A stretch of 33,396 bases of DNA from positions 1-33,396 of the forward strand of contig JAKSDA010000406.1 in assembly GCA_022360315.1 (NCBI GenBank), in the 5' to 3' direction. The notes under the pieces are model-generated. The model did not search any database, had not been told where the DNA came from, and saw only the letters and a list, made by a program, of their open reading frames with translations. Below are positions 1 to 8,060 of this stretch, piece by piece; position 1 is the stretch's first letter, and each line of letters begins with the position of its first letter. Source of the stretch: Pseudomonadota bacterium (GTDB taxonomy: Bacteria > Myxococcota_A > Polyangia > Haliangiales > Haliangiaceae). The translations under genes and the position numbers were made by a program.

Positions 1-22
1 CCCGAACTCTGCTACCATTGTT

Positions 23-52
23 GGGCAAAGCCCTCCGGCGGACTCCCGCCGG
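23..52. repeat. REP-like double hairpin, copy A
   Basis: Two small palindromes lie side by side: GGGC-AAA-GCCC at 23-33, then a perfect 7-bp stem CCGGCGG/CCGCCGG with loop ACTC at 35-52. The same pair, in the opposite orientation, occurs at 21815-21848 with the same ACTC loop (read on the other strand). Repeated architecture with compensating stem changes suggests a dispersed REP-like palindromic element. A terminator for a gene left of the window is the alternative. Confidence 0.5.
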
Positions 53-107
53 GCGCCCCAGGTGCCCGAAATCGGCCGATCGCCGCTCTCGGCCGGGGCG
101 CGCGCAG

Positions 108-133
108 ATTCGGGAAAACGTTTTTTCCCGAAT
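108..133. terminator. Palindromic terminator-like hairpin
   Basis: A perfect 11-bp inverted repeat, ATTCGGGAAAA / TTTTCCCGAAT, with a 4-nt loop CGTT. The A-tract and T-tract flanking the GC core make it usable as an intrinsic terminator in both directions. It lies upstream of the acetyltransferase gene, so it would end transcription of a gene outside the window to the left. Confidence 0.5.
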
Positions 134-213
134 GCTGCTAGAGCAGTAAACGCGTACTTGGCAGTTGACGAGATCGCGGCGGGGAATGAAGCTACTGGCC
201 GGAGAGAACGACC

Positions 214-651
214 ATGAGCATCGACTGGATACACGAAAAACCGGCCTATTGGGACGACGACAAGGCGCGCATCATCGGCGGGGCCGAGACTGGCATCTTC
301 GATGCCCGCTTCAAACGCTGCAAGGCGGGCGAACTTCTGCCCGCCGAGTGGTGGCGGGTCGAGAAAGACGGCAAAACCGTCGGTTACGGCTGGCTCGATA
401 TCGTGTGGGGAGATGCCGAAATCCTGTTGGTTACCGACACATCTGTGCGGCGAAGTGGGCTCGGCACGTTCATTCTCGAAAAGCTCGAGCACGAAGCGCG
501 GCAAAAAGGCATCAATTACGTCTACAACACAGTGCGCCCCAGTCATCCCCGCAAGCACGAGGTCGCGGCCTGGCTCAAACGACACAACTTCCAGGAGTCG
601 GAGGATGGCAGTCTGTTCCGCACAGTGACTCATATATCGGCCGATTCATAG
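214..651 (+). CDS. GNAT-family N-acetyltransferase
   Basis: A 145-residue protein of the usual single-domain GNAT size. The acetyl-CoA pyrophosphate-binding motif A is visible as RRSGLGT at residues 79-85, after the beta-strand AEILLVTDTSV and followed by the helix FILEKLEHEARQKG; residues 121-139 look like the closing beta-alpha segment. GNAT enzymes transfer an acetyl group from acetyl-CoA to an amine on a small molecule or protein; the substrate cannot be read from the sequence. The ATG is preceded by a GGAGAG ribosome-binding site about 8 nt upstream, which supports the start. It lies 167 nt before the large kinase gene on the same strand, so co-transcription is possible but not shown. 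The protein is likely cytoplasmic, as no signal peptide or membrane segment is seen. Confidence 0.85.
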   Translation: MSIDWIHEKPAYWDDDKARIIGGAETGIFDARFKRCKAGELLPAEWWRVEKDGKTVGYGWLDIVWGDAEILLVTDTSVRRSGLGTFILEKLEHEARQKGINYVYNTVRPSHPRKHEVAAWLKRHNFQESEDGSLFRTVTHISADS

Positions 652-818
652 GCAACCGGTATTGGGGACTTCTCCACCACTGCTCGTCCGATGTGAGACG
701 AGAGAGCTGTGGCGTCGATCCAGCGAGGCAACGCAATCGCACAGATAATCGGCAGATAGCCGGCGGGCCTATTTGCGGCGATACGCTCTGTTCCGCGCAT
801 GACGTAGACTGTTGTGGA

Positions 819-3800
819 GTGTCTCGCTGTCCTAGCTGCCATCGCCGGCTCAATGTTGGTCGTATCTGTCCGCACGATGGCGGTGTCGCGCCGGCTGCCA
901 GCAGTTCGTTCGAGCGATCGGAGGCGCCGCCCGAGGTGCCGGGATTCAAACTCGGCGACCGATTGGGTTACGGGGGTTTTGCCACGGTCTGGGCAGGACA
1001 GCGCCGAACCGATGGTGCTGCAGTGGCGGTCAAAATTGCCCGCACTGGAGGCGACCTGGTCAAGGCGCGTTTTGAACGAGAAGCCAACGCTCTGGCCCAC
1101 ATCGGACCCCCGTACGTGCCAGCCCTCTACGAGCACGGCTTGCTCGGCGACGGACGGCCCTTCTTTGCCATGGAACGCCTGCGCGAAGAGACTCTGGCCA
1201 GGTCACTGGGCGGACTGGAGTGCCTGCCCGATCTGCAGTGGGTTCTCGAGGTCAGCGAGTCTATCCTCACCGGCCTGGAAGCAGTGCACCGCCACGGCTT
1301 TGTGCATCGCGATCTCAAACCCGACAACGTATTTCTGGTCCAATCACCAGTTTTGGCCCGATTTATCGACTTCGGAATCGCCAAGGACACCACCGACAGA
1401 GTGGACAGGGACCTGACCCGGCAAGGTGTGATCGTGGGCAGCTCGGAATATATCTCCCCGGAGCAGCTTCGCGGCGAGATCGATGTCGATGTGCGTGCCG
1501 ACATTTATGCCTTTGGTGTCATTCTGTACGAACTTCTCACCCTGCGCGTGCCTTTTGCCGGTGATCGCTCGTCGGTCGAGCGGGGTCATCTTCTCCTGCG
1601 ACCGCCCCGTTTGAGCAGTTTTGCCGGTGTTCCCGAGCCGCTGGAGCGATTGTGTCTGTCCTGTCTGGCCAAGCAGCCCGATCGGAGACCGAGCAGCGCA
1701 GCATTTGTGCGCGAAGAGTTGGCCCGATTGTGGAACGGCGATCGGCGAAAAGGCGGCCGCGAAGCCAAATCGGTCCAGCCGGACGCCGCTCTGCTCACCG
1801 ATTCGCGCCAGCCCGTGGTTTTGCTCCTGGTCGAGTGTCCCGATCTCGTCTCGGCTGTGGAACCCGTGGTCGCTTCGCGCAAAGGCGTGGTGGCCAGGCA
1901 GTGGGGAAAGCGCTATCTGTGTGCCTTCTCGGGGGCGCTGAGCAAGGATCCGACCCGGTCGGCAATCGCCGTGGCACATACAGTGGTGCGGGAATATCAA
2001 GCTCGCGCCGTACTTCATCTGGCTGCTCTCAAGGTGCGTGTCAGGGACGGTACTCCTCCGCTCAAGGTGTACGGCCGCGCGGTCGAGCGACCGGATGATT
2101 GGGTGCCGTCCGGTCCATGGCTGGGTGTGGTGGTCACTGCCGCGGCGTCGCAGATCATCCCGTCGGAGCATTTCCAACCCGAGAGTGGCGATGGATTCAG
2201 CCGCCGTCGGGCTGCTCCAATCGGCCACGACACGGCTCCGCGCGCCCCGACGGGATGTCCGGACAGCCGATCGTTTCTCGTCTTGCGGCCCGAGTCTGAC
2301 GGCGCAGCAAGTGAAGCCGAACTGATCGGACGCGATGAAGTGCTCGACGAAGTCCGCGACAGCCTGCGTAGCTGTCTGACATCGAGTACGCCGAGCCTGT
2401 TTACTCTGATCGGTGATCACGGACTGGGAAAAACTCGTCTGGCCCGCGCGTTTATCGATTTGGCTGCGCGAAGAGACCGGACGATCAGATGCTGTGCGCT
2501 GCGCGCAGAGCAACAGGCCGGCCGGGGACAGGCCCATAGTACTGCGCGCCGCTTGCTCGAAAAGCTGTCTGCCCTGGTCTCATCGGATGAGAAAAGCGGT
2601 GCCGAAGGCGATTCGTCGGGCACTGGATCATTTCAATCATACGATTCGGCAGCGATCGACATGCAGCTTTTGGCGCAACGCCTGATCGACGCGGCGCGTG
2701 CGGGACCGTTTGTCCTGGTCCTCGACGATGCGCATAACGCCGACGAGGTGACTCTGGACGCCATCGAGTACGCAACACTCGACCGCGACGACACGCCGCT
2801 CTGGGTGGCGGTATGTGCCCATCCCCGTCTCGATCAACGCTGCCCGCAATGGGGGCGCCGGGCCAATCGGCACCATGGCGCGACACTCACTCAGCTCGAC
2901 GAAAAGCAGGCGATGACTCTGGCCGCCGAGCTCCTGCAACCGGCCGAGTACACGCCGGCCGCCGCACTCAGGCGGTTGGCGCGCTGGACAGATGGCAATC
3001 CGTACCTGCTCGGCGAGGTTGTACGCACGCTGAAACGCGAGGGTGTTGTTCGCAAGCGGCCAGAAACCGGGACCTGGTATCTGGCCACGACCGAGCTCGA
3101 CCGGCTGCCGGCCTCGCCGGTCGGACATTGGCTGGCAATGCGAACAGTGGGCGCGTTGCCCCAGGAGCTGGCGTCCTGTGCCCGGGTCTGTTCGGTCCTC
3201 GGTCACACGTTCACCCGTGACGAGCTCGAGTGGGTCCAGGACGCAGCCGAGCGAGCGGGTACGGCGAGTACGCCGATCGATGCCGCTGTGGGCCTGGCCG
3301 AGCTTGACCGGGAGCACGGGTTTCTCAGACGAGTCGGCGTCACCACCTGGGCTTTTCGGCAATTGGCGCTGCGCGACGCCATCTATCAGGCATTGCGGGT
3401 CGAGGACCGCGCTCCCCTGCACCGCTACGCACTCGAATACTGGCGTTCGCAGGCCGAATCGGACCGATCCGATGCCGTGCTGCTTGCCGTGGCACGGCAC
3501 GCGAGCGCTCTCAGGGCTGGTGACGAAGCGATAACAGCCTATCTCCAGCTGGCCGATCGGGCGACCGGCGAACATCGATATGTCGATGCCGAAGAGCATT
3601 ATTCGGCCGCGGTGCAGCTGGTCTCAGCTGACGACCTGGTCCGGCAGATGCACGCGCTACGCGGGCGGGCCAAAGTGCGCCATCGTATCCAGCGCAGCTT
3701 GAACGCTCTGGACGACCTGATCGCGGCGCGTCGGATCGCCGAAGAGCGCGACGACGCCGCGGCGCAAGCCGAACTGCTTCTCGAAGAATCGACGATTCTC

Positions 3801-4757
3801 GATTGGGCCGACGACCACGTGACCGCGGCCCAGCGGGTCGAGCAAGCCAGGCCACTGGTCATCAAGACGGGCGACCCGCGGCTCGGCGTGCGCTATTCGA
3901 TGGCCTCGGGACGGTGTTCCTGGCGCCAGGAACGGGTCGATGATGCAGTCGAGCTACTGCAAGAGGCAGTCGAAAAAGCGGTGCAGCTGGGCGATCGCGA
4001 GACTCGCGTATCGGCGCTTTTATTGCTCGCACCCGCCCTGGTTTTTGCCGAAAAGCTGGACGAGTCGGCTGCGCGGTTCGACGAGGTCATCGCGATGTGC
4101 GACGAGGCGGGCGACAGATTTCATCTCGCCACTGCGTACAGTAACCGTTCGTTCCTGTGGTCGGCGACCGGGACATCGGAGCGAGTGTTCGAGGATTTGC
4201 AGCGGGCGGTGCAACTGGCCCGGGAAATAGGCTATCCGATGCTGGAACGCGCGGCGAGTCACAATCTGGCCGAATATCTGTACTGGAGCGGCAAGATGGC
4301 GCGGTCTCTGGCGCTGGCCCGGCGGGCCAAGGTGCTGCGCGATCGCTTCATGTCCGAGCCCAGCATCGCCGACGAGATCCTGCTGGCGCGGATCTACGCG
4401 GCACGCGGAGAGCGGCTGAAGGCGTGCTCGTGTGTGCACACAGCCCTGCAGCAAGGCGGCGTCGGTGACTTTCCCATCTATCGCATCATGGTCGAGACAT
4501 TGGCCTTGCTCCTGGGCCAGGATTCGTTTACCGGGGATGAGTTGCAGGTTGCCTGGGATGCGCTGGTCGGCGAGGCTCGGGCCAATTTGCCCGGAGAAGA
4601 GCAACTCGAGGTTTTGTTTTTTCGCCACAAGTCGGCAGCGCTTCGGGGATGCCAGGACGAGTGTCTGCGAGTGCTCGGCGAGGCGGAGCCGATTCTGGCC
4701 AAATATCCCATCTGGCGCGCTAACTACGACTTTCTGGTCCCGCCGGATGGTCAATAA
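819..4757 (+). CDS. Zinc-ribbon Ser/Thr protein kinase with AAA NTPase and TPR-like tail
   Basis: A large signalling protein of about 1,312 residues from the GTG at 819. In order: a short zinc-ribbon-like motif CPSC...ICPHDG (residues 4-21); a Hanks-type kinase domain (about 43-300) with glycine loop LGYGGFA at 49, ATP lysine K72 in VAVKIA, catalytic HRDLKPDN at 163-170, DFG at 184 and a SPE variant of the APE motif; a linker; an AAA/NACHT-like NTPase with Walker A GDHGLGKT at 532-539 and Walker B VLVLDD at 632-637; then a long alpha-helical, TPR-like region to the end. This resembles the kinase/AAA_16/TPR proteins common in myxobacteria. The reading frame stays open upstream to 165 and overlaps the acetyltransferase, so the start is inferred: GTG 819 keeps the zinc ribbon intact but has no well-spaced ribosome-binding site. 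GTG 693 is an alternative. No transmembrane segment is evident, so it should be cytoplasmic. Confidence 0.9.
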   Translation: MSRCPSCHRRLNVGRICPHDGGVAPAASSSFERSEAPPEVPGFKLGDRLGYGGFATVWAGQRRTDGAAVAVKIARTGGDLVKARFEREANALAHIGPPYVPALYEHGLLGDGRPFFAMERLREETLARSLGGLECLPDLQWVLEVSESILTGLEAVHRHGFVHRDLKPDNVFLVQSPVLARFIDFGIAKDTTDRVDRDLTRQGVIVGSSEYISPEQLRGEIDVDVRADIYAFGVILYELLTLRVPFAGDRSSVERGHLLLRPPRLSSFAGVPEPLERLCLSCLAKQPDRRPSSAAFVREELARLWNGDRRKGGREAKSVQPDAALLTDSRQPVVLLLVECPDLVSAVEPVVASRKGVVARQWGKRYLCAFSGALSKDPTRSAIAVAHTVVREYQARAVLHLAALKVRVRDGTPPLKVYGRAVERPDDWVPSGPWLGVVVTAAASQIIPSEHFQPESGDGFSRRRAAPIGHDTAPRAPTGCPDSRSFLVLRPESDGAASEAELIGRDEVLDEVRDSLRSCLTSSTPSLFTLIGDHGLGKTRLARAFIDLAARRDRTIRCCALRAEQQAGRGQAHSTARRLLEKLSALVSSDEKSGAEGDSSGTGSFQSYDSAAIDMQLLAQRLIDAARAGPFVLVLDDAHNADEVTLDAIEYATLDRDDTPLWVAVCAHPRLDQRCPQWGRRANRHHGATLTQLDEKQAMTLAAELLQPAEYTPAAALRRLARWTDGNPYLLGEVVRTLKREGVVRKRPETGTWYLATTELDRLPASPVGHWLAMRTVGALPQELASCARVCSVLGHTFTRDELEWVQDAAERAGTASTPIDAAVGLAELDREHGFLRRVGVTTWAFRQLALRDAIYQALRVEDRAPLHRYALEYWRSQAESDRSDAVLLAVARHASALRAGDEAITAYLQLADRATGEHRYVDAEEHYSAAVQLVSADDLVRQMHALRGRAKVRHRIQRSLNALDDLIAARRIAEERDDAAAQAELLLEESTILDWADDHVTAAQRVEQARPLVIKTGDPRLGVRYSMASGRCSWRQERVDDAVELLQEAVEKAVQLGDRETRVSALLLLAPALVFAEKLDESAARFDEVIAMCDEAGDRFHLATAYSNRSFLWSATGTSERVFEDLQRAVQLAREIGYPMLERAASHNLAEYLYWSGKMARSLALARRAKVLRDRFMSEPSIADEILLARIYAARGERLKACSCVHTALQQGGVGDFPIYRIMVETLALLLGQDSFTGDELQVAWDALVGEARANLPGEEQLEVLFFRHKSAALRGCQDECLRVLGEAEPILAKYPIWRANYDFLVPPDGQ

Positions 4758-4959
4758 TCGGCGCGTGCTCGGTCTCCCGGCAGGCTCTACATGTCCTCGA
4801 ACTGCTCGAAGCTCTGACTGATGGTCAGAAAAAGCAAGGTCTCATTTGTAATGGGTAGTTGAAACTCTATCAATTTTCGAGACTATACTCAATACTTAAA
4901 ACATGTTAATTGGGATACAATCATCTGATGAGTATAGCTTGAGACTCCTTGTTATAGCT

Positions 4960-5502
4960 AGCTGATATGGCATTGCCATGGATAGAGCATACACGTGTCC
5001 CATAGCACCTCAACACTGTAGTCGCTGGTGTGCGAAACGAATCTGGTCAAGGAACCATACGCTCCCAGGAATGACGTCCAAATTTGTCGACTCCGTTTGA
5101 CGACTTCAGCCGCGAGGTACACGAACGCATTGCGAAACCGCTTCCATTGCCAGCGAACGACTTCATCCGGTAGGGCGGGTCCCAGCGACGCAGGAAATCC
5201 CCGGCAGTGGTCGGATCGGTTACCCAGCAGGCACCCAGCATCCGACGTACAGGCTCGCTGTGCTGCAAATTGGCCAGCTCCTCCAAGCAGCTGCCGCCGA
5301 CGTACACATTCAGTGCTCGGGCAATAACGTGGTCGGATTCGTGGTAGGCCTGGTGCTGTTTGAGCACTGAAACACTCTCGTCGATGACATCGGCAACTGC
5401 AAACGCCGCAGGAAGTCCGAGACGAGCAGCAAGCCACCCAACGCTATCGTCTTGCGAGCGCGAAGCGGTCGAGCTGCGCACGATCACATTGCATCCTTCC
5501 AA
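4960..5502 (-). pseudogene. Decayed IS1380-family transposase (N-terminal part)
   Basis: The reverse strand from a TTG at 5502 encodes about 150 residues matching my recollection of the N-terminal region of IS1380-type transposases: a start with CNVIV, then YHESDHVIARALNVYVGG, CLEELANLQHSE, and DPTTAGDFLRRWD. These correspond to the family's E/ADHV..LALN..GG, LEDL..LR and D.TTAGDFLRRF signature. The frame ends at 5047, but similar-looking helical sequence continues in another frame to about 4960 (AAEVVKRSRQIW), consistent with a frameshift. The DDE catalytic core, which should add some 250 to 300 residues, is absent, so the copy is dead. It abuts AT-rich DNA on its truncated side. Confidence 0.7.
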
Positions 5503-5512
5503 TGTGACTGTG
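5479..5512. repeat. Inverted repeat around the transposase start codon
   Basis: Imperfect arms CACGATCACATTG (5479-5491) and CAATGTGACTGTG (5500-5512) flank and include the presumed TTG start of the IS1380 remnant. A cleaner copy with perfect 15-bp arms is at 21884-21922 in the second remnant. In other insertion sequences, such as IS10 and IS50, a hairpin over the transposase start limits translation of transcripts entering from outside; the same role is inferred here. Confidence 0.5.
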
Positions 5513-5551
5513 TAAATTCGGGCCTTGCTTCATGTTCGAGAGTATTGCGGG

Positions 5552-6616
5552 TTACCGTGCGAAAAAGAATTTTTGAATCTCCTTGAGATCCTTGGTTCGC
5601 GTCAATGCCAGTATCAACAGGATGCGCGCCTTTTGAGGATTTAGCATGCCGGCAGCGATAAACCCCTTCGCATCGTCGTTGATCTCGACATTGCGATCGA
5701 CTCTGCCGGCACCCACACGCGAACTGCGCACGATGGTCACTCCGCTCGCCCGAGCTCGGTCCAGCGCTGCCATCGCCGGGGCTGATAGGTTGCCATTGCC
5801 GACTCCGGCCACCACAATACCAGCCGCTTTTCCACTCACCGCTGCGTCGATCATCAGCTCGGTCATGTTGGCGTGAGCATATACGATTTCGACCCGCGGT
5901 AGCTTATTTCTCTGGCGGATGTTGAAACGCAGTGCTCGCCGGCCTGGCTGGTTCCAAAATACCGGCTTGTTTTTGAAAAAATGCCCCACAGCTCCTGTAT
6001 TCGGCGACTGAAATGTATCCACGCGTGTCGTATGCATCTTCACGACGTCGCGGGCTGAATGAATGATATCGTTCATCACCACCAGACAGCCTCGCCCTCG
6101 CGCTTCAGGTGAGGCTGCCAGTCGTATCGCATTGTGCAAATTGATCGGTCCGTCGGCGCTTCGGCTGGTCGCGGGTCGCATGGAGCCTACCATGACAACT
6201 GGTTTATTACTCGCTATGACATGATCGAGAAAAAATGCTGTCTCCTCCAGTGTGTCAGTACCGTGAGTGATCACCACACCGGTGATGTCACGGCGAGCTA
6301 ACGCAGCCTGCACCTCCCGCGCGATAACGAGCCAGACCTTGTCATTCATGTCCTGACTGCCAATCTGCGCCACTGCTTTGCCTTTTACCCGGGCAAACTC
6401 GCGTATCTCTGGAACCGAGTCGAGGATTGCGTCGATCGCCAGTTTGCCCGCATCATAGCCACCACTGCCATCGCTGCGCTCCTGGCCGGCAATCGTACCC
6501 CCAGTGGTGAATATGTGGACGCGGGGCAATGCGCTACGAGATTTTTGAGCATGCGCAAACCATACGGGGGCAACAACAAAGGCAATGAGAAATATCAATG
6601 TCTGTTTGAGCTTCAT
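5552..6616 (-). CDS. Type II L-asparaginase, exported
   Basis: L-asparaginase hydrolyses asparagine to aspartate and ammonia. Starting at the ATG at 6616 the product has 354 residues and a clear signal peptide (MKLKQTLIFLIAFVVAPVW then FAHAQ, cleavage likely after AHA), pointing to the periplasm. Both family signatures are present: TTGGTIAG with nucleophile T41, and HGTDTLEETA with T120 and D121; GSMRP and the GVGNGN turn also fit. Length matches bacterial type II enzymes. The frame is open to 6697, which would add 27 residues before the signal peptide, so 6616 is preferred although its ribosome-binding site is weak. It diverges from the crotonase gene across a 320-bp intergenic region and ends 50 bp from the transposase remnant. 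A glutaminase side activity cannot be excluded. Confidence 0.92.
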   Translation of the reverse strand: MKLKQTLIFLIAFVVAPVWFAHAQKSRSALPRVHIFTTGGTIAGQERSDGSGGYDAGKLAIDAILDSVPEIREFARVKGKAVAQIGSQDMNDKVWLVIAREVQAALARRDITGVVITHGTDTLEETAFFLDHVIASNKPVVMVGSMRPATSRSADGPINLHNAIRLAASPEARGRGCLVVMNDIIHSARDVVKMHTTRVDTFQSPNTGAVGHFFKNKPVFWNQPGRRALRFNIRQRNKLPRVEIVYAHANMTELMIDAAVSGKAAGIVVAGVGNGNLSAPAMAALDRARASGVTIVRSSRVGAGRVDRNVEINDDAKGFIAAGMLNPQKARILLILALTRTKDLKEIQKFFFAR

Positions 6617-6936
6617 CTGTACACCGATCTTGAGATTGTCATTGGAAACATCCGCTCGTGTTGTCGAGGCCGACGTAAACTGCACAATAACCGCCACACG
6701 TGCACGTGCTGCGAACGATAGTTACATGGGCGAAAAGGTGGACGATTCCGATCAAAAATAATACTCTTTGCCTTTCTTTACTGTGGCTATTCATGTAGTA
6801 TCCTGTATATTAGATTTTATCTATTACATTTAATGCCATTTCTGTAGCCGGCGCTACTTGTGGGCTATGTTGATGGGGCTGCGGATCGTCATCGCTACTG
6901 GTTTGTAGAGTTCCCGCATACCCTGGAGGAAAAGCC
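6617..6936. other. Divergent intergenic region
   Basis: A 320-bp region between the divergent asparaginase and crotonase genes. It is AT-rich around 6755-6835, where promoter-like hexamers occur (for example TTTACT then TATCCT about 16 nt later), but none is strong enough to call. A GGAGG ribosome-binding site at about 6926-6930 serves the downstream crotonase gene. No small gene or hairpin was recognised. Confidence 0.4.
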
Positions 6937-7749
6937 ATGTGGGATATCGAACGCCGCGACCACGTAGCGGTGGTCACCATGAATAGTAATAAAGCCAATG
7001 TTCAGAACCCGGAGTTCTTTGCCGATCTCCACCGGGCATTCGACCGTTTGGACGGTGAATTTGGCGATTGTGCCGTCGTACTCACCGGACGGGGTAGCTG
7101 TTTTTCGGCGGGCATCGACTTTGACTACAGCTTTCCCCTCTTTGCCTCGCGCGATGAGCAAGCCATCCGGCGGTGGTTTGAAGACTATCGCGAGACCAAT
7201 CTGCGGATTTTTCGCCATCCCACACCGACTGTCGCTGCGATCAATGGCCATGCGTTTGCCGGGGGTCTGATCACCGCGCTGAACTGTGACTTTCGGGTTG
7301 CCGGAGATGGCCCAATCAAGTTCAGTTTAAACGAAGTTCTCATTGGAATCCCCATGCCTGCGGTCTATGTGGAGATCATTCGCCACGCGGTGGGAATCAC
7401 CAATGCGGCCGCCATGTGCCTGCAAGGCAGCATATACGACACACGCCAGGCCGCCCAGCTCGGTATTGTTCACAAACTTGCGCCACCGGAACAGTTGATC
7501 GAACACGCTGTGAATATGGCGCGCCGTGTGGATCCGGACTCTTTTGCCGCCTACGCGTTTACCAAGAAATCGCTCCAGGCCCGGACGTGGCACGCGATTG
7601 CCACTCACGCCGACAAGCTCGATCGCGACCTCTCTGCAGTGATGAGCGATCTCGGAGGGCTGTGTGCCAATGCCCGACGCTATCGCGAAATCAAAGGGCG
7701 AGATCCCAGCTGGGAAATCGGCCCCAAGGCGGAGGATCAAGAGAAATAG
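6937..7749 (+). CDS. Crotonase-family protein (enoyl-CoA hydratase/isomerase-like)
   Basis: A 270-residue protein with the crotonase fold. The oxyanion-hole segments are CFSAGIDFD (55-63) and GHAFAGGL (104-111). The fold's E/DxxLG region is seen as SLNEVLIGIP, with E133 at the position of Glu144 of rat mitochondrial enoyl-CoA hydratase. By my alignment the second catalytic glutamate (Glu164 in rat) falls on an alanine in NAAAMCLQG. That argues against an ordinary hydratase and favours an isomerase or another crotonase reaction on a CoA thioester. The ATG is well supported by GGAGG about 6 nt upstream. It is followed by a hairpin at 7750-7789. The gene stands alone, so the pathway is unknown; it should be cytoplasmic. 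Confidence 0.88.
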   Translation: MWDIERRDHVAVVTMNSNKANVQNPEFFADLHRAFDRLDGEFGDCAVVLTGRGSCFSAGIDFDYSFPLFASRDEQAIRRWFEDYRETNLRIFRHPTPTVAAINGHAFAGGLITALNCDFRVAGDGPIKFSLNEVLIGIPMPAVYVEIIRHAVGITNAAAMCLQGSIYDTRQAAQLGIVHKLAPPEQLIEHAVNMARRVDPDSFAAYAFTKKSLQARTWHAIATHADKLDRDLSAVMSDLGGLCANARRYREIKGRDPSWEIGPKAEDQEK

Positions 7750-7789
7750 ACAGAAACGCATTGGTTGTTGATCAAACAAGGCGTTCTGT
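7750..7789. terminator. Hairpin downstream of the crotonase gene
   Basis: Arms ACAGAAACGC and GCGTTCTGT pair with one bulged base, and an inner stem TTGTT/AAACAA adds length. It starts right at the stop codon of the crotonase gene, so it may act as its terminator. A related hairpin lies at 21754-21795. The sequence GTTCTGTTGCAAA that follows also resembles terminal repeats of IS6-family elements. Confidence 0.4.
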
Positions 7790-7922
7790 TGCAAAATCGA
7801 GTTCCGAATCAGCGGCGCTTGTTGCGTAGCCTTCCGTCACAGATGCTCGTTGCGTTGCCTTCCGTTGTGGATGCTTTTGAGAGCATTGACTACAAACGCC
7901 ACGGACTGTGACCGAGAAGCCA

Positions 7923-7978
7923 TTCGAGCGGGCTTCGACTTGCCAATCATTTCGAGCGGGCTTCGACTTGCCAATCAT
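7923..7978. repeat. 28-bp perfect tandem duplication
   Basis: Two identical, adjacent 28-bp units (7923-7950 and 7951-7978), each starting TTCGAGCGGG and ending CCAATCAT. They lie upstream of the coiled-coil gene in DNA without a recognised gene. A looser, diverged 27-bp repeat (GTTGCGTAGCCTTCCG-like) is found just before, at about 7830-7885. This segment seems prone to small tandem duplications. Confidence 0.8.
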
Positions 7979-8060
7979 CTGGAGATGTGATTCGCTCGCC
8001 AGTGATAGTATCGCAGCGTCACATCGCTCCGGATTGATATACAAGCAGCATGATGAACCC

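Noticed and set aside
165..818. Upstream extension of the kinase frame
   Set aside because: It overlaps the acetyltransferase in another frame, starts at a TTG without support, and its translation is arginine-rich and unlike any domain.
1344..2537. A 397-codon minus-strand frame inside the kinase gene
   Set aside because: Shadow of the kinase frame with low-complexity translation and no family pattern.
4860..4950. Interrupted inverted repeat with arms CTATACTCA and TGAGTATAG
   Set aside because: The arms are short and separated by AT-rich DNA; no role could be supported.
7908..8060. N-terminal extension of the coiled-coil frame
   Set aside because: It spans the 28-bp tandem duplication and lacks coiled-coil character; ATG 8061 is a better start.
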